DNA from: Epiperipatus broadwayi
Lineage: Eukaryota > Onychophora > Udeonychophora > Euonychophora > Peripatidae
Assembly (NCBI GenBank): GCA_028023455.1
Contig: JAQFVV010012491.1
Span: 975,501-1,039,500, forward strand
Reading direction: 5' to 3'
Length of the DNA stretch: 64,000 nt
This document shows, piece after piece, positions 60,601 to 64,000 of the stretch (position 1 is its first letter; each line of letters opens with the position of its first letter). The notes under the pieces are model-generated. The model ran no database searches. It was not told where the DNA came from and worked only from the letters and a program-made list of their open reading frames with translations. The translations under genes and the position numbers were made by a program.

Positions 60601-63600
60601 TTTTGTGTATTTTTTCCTCTCATGTTTTCAAATATTTGATTAAATATTCAAATTGGTAATTAATAAATTTAACTTGTATTGTTTTTGAAAAAATACAAAC
60701 TAAGTAAATAGCTTTTACTAAAATAATAAATGCTGTTACATTTGAGCTTAAGAAATAGGTTCATCAAGGTTTTCTCTGAATATATTTTTACAGAAGCAAA
60801 AAATTGAATTATTACAAAAAGAGAAAAATCAAATAGAAACATTTGAGATTTACTTTTGTAATAATAATAGAAAAGAAATAGTTGAGGCAATAGTATTAAA
60901 CTGGCGTAATAAAAAAGTGAATAAAAAACATTAATTAAAATATTAAAGATCGGATATGCTTCAAAGGCAGAGAAATAAAAAAAATATATATTTTAGAAAA
61001 AAAAAAAAAAAGCAGTGAGAAAGTTAAAACCATGATGACTGGATGACAGATGTAAGTGTCAAATAAACTAAATAAAACTTAACTTTAATTTTTTTTTTTT
61101 ACATGTATAACATGTATTAGTAATAAGTCATTTCATTTTTCTTTATTTGAATAAAGACTTATTACAATTTAATCAAGTTGATAACCATAAATAAAATGTG
61201 GTCTTAAATGAAATGGATCTTATGATGTATAACTATAACAGTTTCATCTTATTGGTATATTATTAATTTATAAATATGCTTAATTTATTATATATGGAAA
61301 TATAATATGTGTAATATAGAAAAAAAGTTTTTCAGGGTAAATTATTTCGATTTATATAAGTTTGCATAATATATTTTGGCTGCACGTTATTTTCAAAGAC
61401 ATAAACATATAAATGCTCACTGCACATTAGAGAATGTATTCATTTAGTTTTAAAAAAGCTGTCTTTATGGAAAAGGTTTAAAAAAATGAACAGTTCATTG
61501 GTATCAACTTAATTTTCACTACTAATACAATAAAATTTAATTAAAAAAAAGAAGAATTTATTGCTTAAAAAGTCATATAAATTCTAAGACCCAGAAGCAA
61601 TAGGCTGAACCTTTAGCTCTTGGGTTTATTATTCCATCTATGTTTTATACTGTACTATGCATGATTTATAGAAACAAATGATAAACAAGGTCTGATAAGA
61701 TGATGTAGCATTATGCCTATGATGCTGGATTTAGGATATTATAGTTTATTAATTTCTGTACTAATTATGCATAAATAGTAAAAAAAGTCAAGACAATGAA
61801 CTAAGATATCCATATTTAAAAACAGACTTTGTATATTTTGAATCAATGATGCATTACAATATTTATAATATTTAGCTTCAATTTATAAGTGTATTTTGTT
61901 TTCAAATCCAATTATAGAATAGAAGATCAAAAATTAATTCACATGAGTAATTATTCCATATGTAAAATATCAATTTTATGGCTAATACTTTGTTCAATAA
62001 AATCTATTATTGAAATAAATAAATAAAAAATTCCGTTTATTTCATATTAATATTACATCAAATGTATGTTTAAAATAAATAATATTTTCTTAAACTCATG
62101 ATTCAGACTTGCTAGAACCTTAAAATTTTTATGATGAATAGCTAAACCACATCACAGGAAGCTTGGAGAGAAAACCAGTTACCTATAAAACTAAAATAGG
62201 AAAAACCATTAGGTATCATAGCAATTGTGGCTCATTCAATCAATATAAAAAGAAATAATTAATGACAATAATACAACTGTTTTAATTGGGTGGGGGAGGT
62301 GTCATTTATCAAATATTTATGAAAATGAAAAAAAAATTCATCTCACTGGATATTTACGATTATCATAATCATTTATAAAATTCATAATCATTACAATTTA
62401 AAAATGACAAAAAAAAATATTCTTTTCATAAAATTGTCAAAATGTTTAAGACAGACGTAGATTTAATAATTTATTAAAATCTAAAACAGATTTAAAATTA
62501 AATGACATTTTTGGAAAAATTTTATACATTTTTTTTTCCTTTCCAAAATAATGAATAAAATTTATCAACTTTAAAAATGTGAGACAAGTTTGATGAATGA
62601 AGAAGAAGAAGATTGATCTGGATTGTCAAAAGAATTTAGAGAATTATTTTCAACTCAAGTTAATTTTTTTTCTCTTAAAATCACTTTTATTTCGTCCGTC
62701 AAATACAAAAACAAATGCTGTAATTATAAAAAGTCCATCTACGTGAATACATAAATATACAAGTTTGTATATATATATACGCAACACACTTGTGAATATA
62801 GTATATTAAAACATTTATGAGTGCTAGTCGATGTTTGTCAGAAAGTGCGGTTTACAATGTATCAAATTTCTGCCACATAAATGCTAACTGAAATTCACAG
62901 TACAATTGTCTTTAAAATGCCTTTGGATGATAGGTAGGGTCTACCATAACACATTATCCAAGCCCTTTGGAGTGCAATCAAGAGTGAGTCACAACTGCTT
63001 AATTTTATTTTTAAATTATAACAATTTTGAAGCTAACAATATGAATACCAAAAACTCAAGGGTTTCCAGCAGACTGTTAATTAAGTGATTAATGTTACCT
63101 AATCACTGAGTATTTTTAAGGGCATAGTAATGTAAGCTAATTATCTAATTGAAAGGCAAATGATAAAAATGATTAATACTTTACTGTCCTGCAATTAATT
63201 TAAATTGGTAATCAAGATTTTTAAAAAGTGGACAAATTCAGCAACCTAAATAGTTTTAACTGAAATGGATATATATAAAAAAGAGTACTAAAATCAAAGT
63301 GAACAAGATTTTCTGCATGTATGAAAATCTGTAAAACTGAAAATTAATAGCAAATTTTTGACACTCTTAAATCAGTTGTGCATTCTTCTTATATAAATGC
63401 CAAATTACAATTGGCTCTTAAATTATAAACATTTATCAACAAAAGCGATTTATAAAAGAAAATCGTGCAAAAATGTATCCAACTAGAAATTACATGTAAG
63501 GCATCGTAGCTGATTGATCACATGCAATGAAAAATAAAAATATTTTAAGGAAAACTCTAAACTGGATATAAAATGATCATCGATGTAGATGCAGAACTAG

Positions 63601-63850
63601 ATAGAATAAACTGATCTGCAAATTTATAATAATATATAAGTCATAAAATGAGATTAGATAAATATCAAAAGATTTAAAACTTGCAGGGAGAAAATTTGTT
63701 TCAGCTTAATGTTTCACATAAAAATTTAAAAGATTTTAATAATACCTTCTAATCAAAAAAAAAAGTCACAATTTTAAAAGTAAATTAAATGCTTTTTTTT
63801 TTTGAAGAGTAGTTGGAATTTTGAGTGAAATATTTAACACCAAATCATCA
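57680..63850. other. AT-rich sequence without recognised genes
   Basis: No mobile-element motif or exon recognised. The base composition becomes more balanced only after about 63850. Confidence 0.6.
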
Positions 63851-63852
63851 AG

Positions 63853-64000
63853 TGAAGCCTTCATATGCCAATATTGCTAAAATTGGCATTTCTCAACAAA
63901 TTAATTCAAACAAAAATGCTATGTCTAACTTATCTCTCCCTCTGATTAAACAAATGCGCGAGCAGTACTATGCTACAGCTGATTCCCCAGAATCCATATT
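63853..64000 (+). CDS. Possible exon of an unidentified gene, cut by window edge
   Basis: A plus-strand frame stays open from 63822 to the window end (about 59 codons) and its last 49 codons look coding: SYANIAKIGISQQINSN, NLSLPLIKQMREQYY, TADSPESI, with balanced base use compared with the A/T-rich flank, and stops in the other frames. An AG at 63851-63852 after a long T tract (63792-63803) could be the acceptor; alternatively translation starts at an internal ATG (63918 or 63945). I recognise no domain. It may be a host gene exon or the start of a mobile-element protein, on the strand opposite to the tetraspanin. Confidence 0.45.

Noticed and set aside
1-64000. CRISPR arrays, operons, bacterial promoters or terminators
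   Set aside because: Sequence is animal nuclear DNA with spliced exons and eukaryotic transposons; the tandem arrays lack repeat-spacer structure.

Overview
The window is animal genomic DNA, very AT-rich (roughly three quarters A+T by eye), with no bacterial-style gene organisation. The strongest gene evidence is two exons of a tetraspanin on the minus strand, at 37702-37893 (first two membrane segments) and 3702-3776 (third membrane segment). Both have good splice sites and matching phase 0, and they are separated by a single intron of about 33.9 kb. Their lengths (192 and 75 nt) and sequence resemble CD151/TSPAN11-type tetraspanins of bilaterian animals. I cannot name the species; an arthropod or other invertebrate seems most likely. 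The first coding exon and the exons for the large extracellular loop were not found. A second possible gene enters at the right edge, where an open plus-strand frame of unknown identity runs off the end (about 63853-64000).

Most recognisable content is mobile DNA, nearly all of it decayed. From left to right: a LINE reverse-transcriptase fragment (130-730); a 2.5-kb hAT element with a broken BED-finger/GTF2IRD2-like transposase and an 8-bp target duplication (1011-3538); a (GA)n tract; an inverted repeat with a hammerhead-like core (5217-5360); a Ty3/gypsy pol remnant (8690-11380); two unrelated tandem arrays (about 40 bp and 102 bp units, 13590-14530); three foldback repeats with hammerhead-like cores (15429-20730); and a Tc1-like transposase end (21590-21783). 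Further right are a tRNA-Val-like SINE (27116), two LINE pieces (35480-35805 and 36650-36900), another hammerhead-like foldback/tandem repeat (39310-39605), a mariner transposase remnant (40553-41449), a C-poor 2.9-kb block with a TATA promoter and LTR-like ends (42170-45107), a non-autonomous piggyBac element carrying 197-bp tandem repeats (46149-47666), a foldback element (53971-54127) with a second copy of the same SINE inserted beside it, a 581-bp hAT MITE with target duplication (54367-54947) and a second hAT-like MITE (57249-57667).

The most interesting observation is a set of related but distinct repeats (families A, B and C here) that all place a hammerhead-ribozyme-like core (CTGATGA, short hairpin, GAAAC) at the junction of inverted or tandem copies. 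One locus, 19291-20117, has an inverted copy followed by two direct cores 377 bp apart, with flanking arms that can form stem I. This is the layout expected of Penelope-like element terminal repeats or metazoan retrozymes. Most cores are decayed and the expected cleavage triplet is not clean, so this remains a testable hypothesis.

The rest, including most of the large tetraspanin intron and 57.7-63.8 kb, is AT-rich sequence in which I see no gene.
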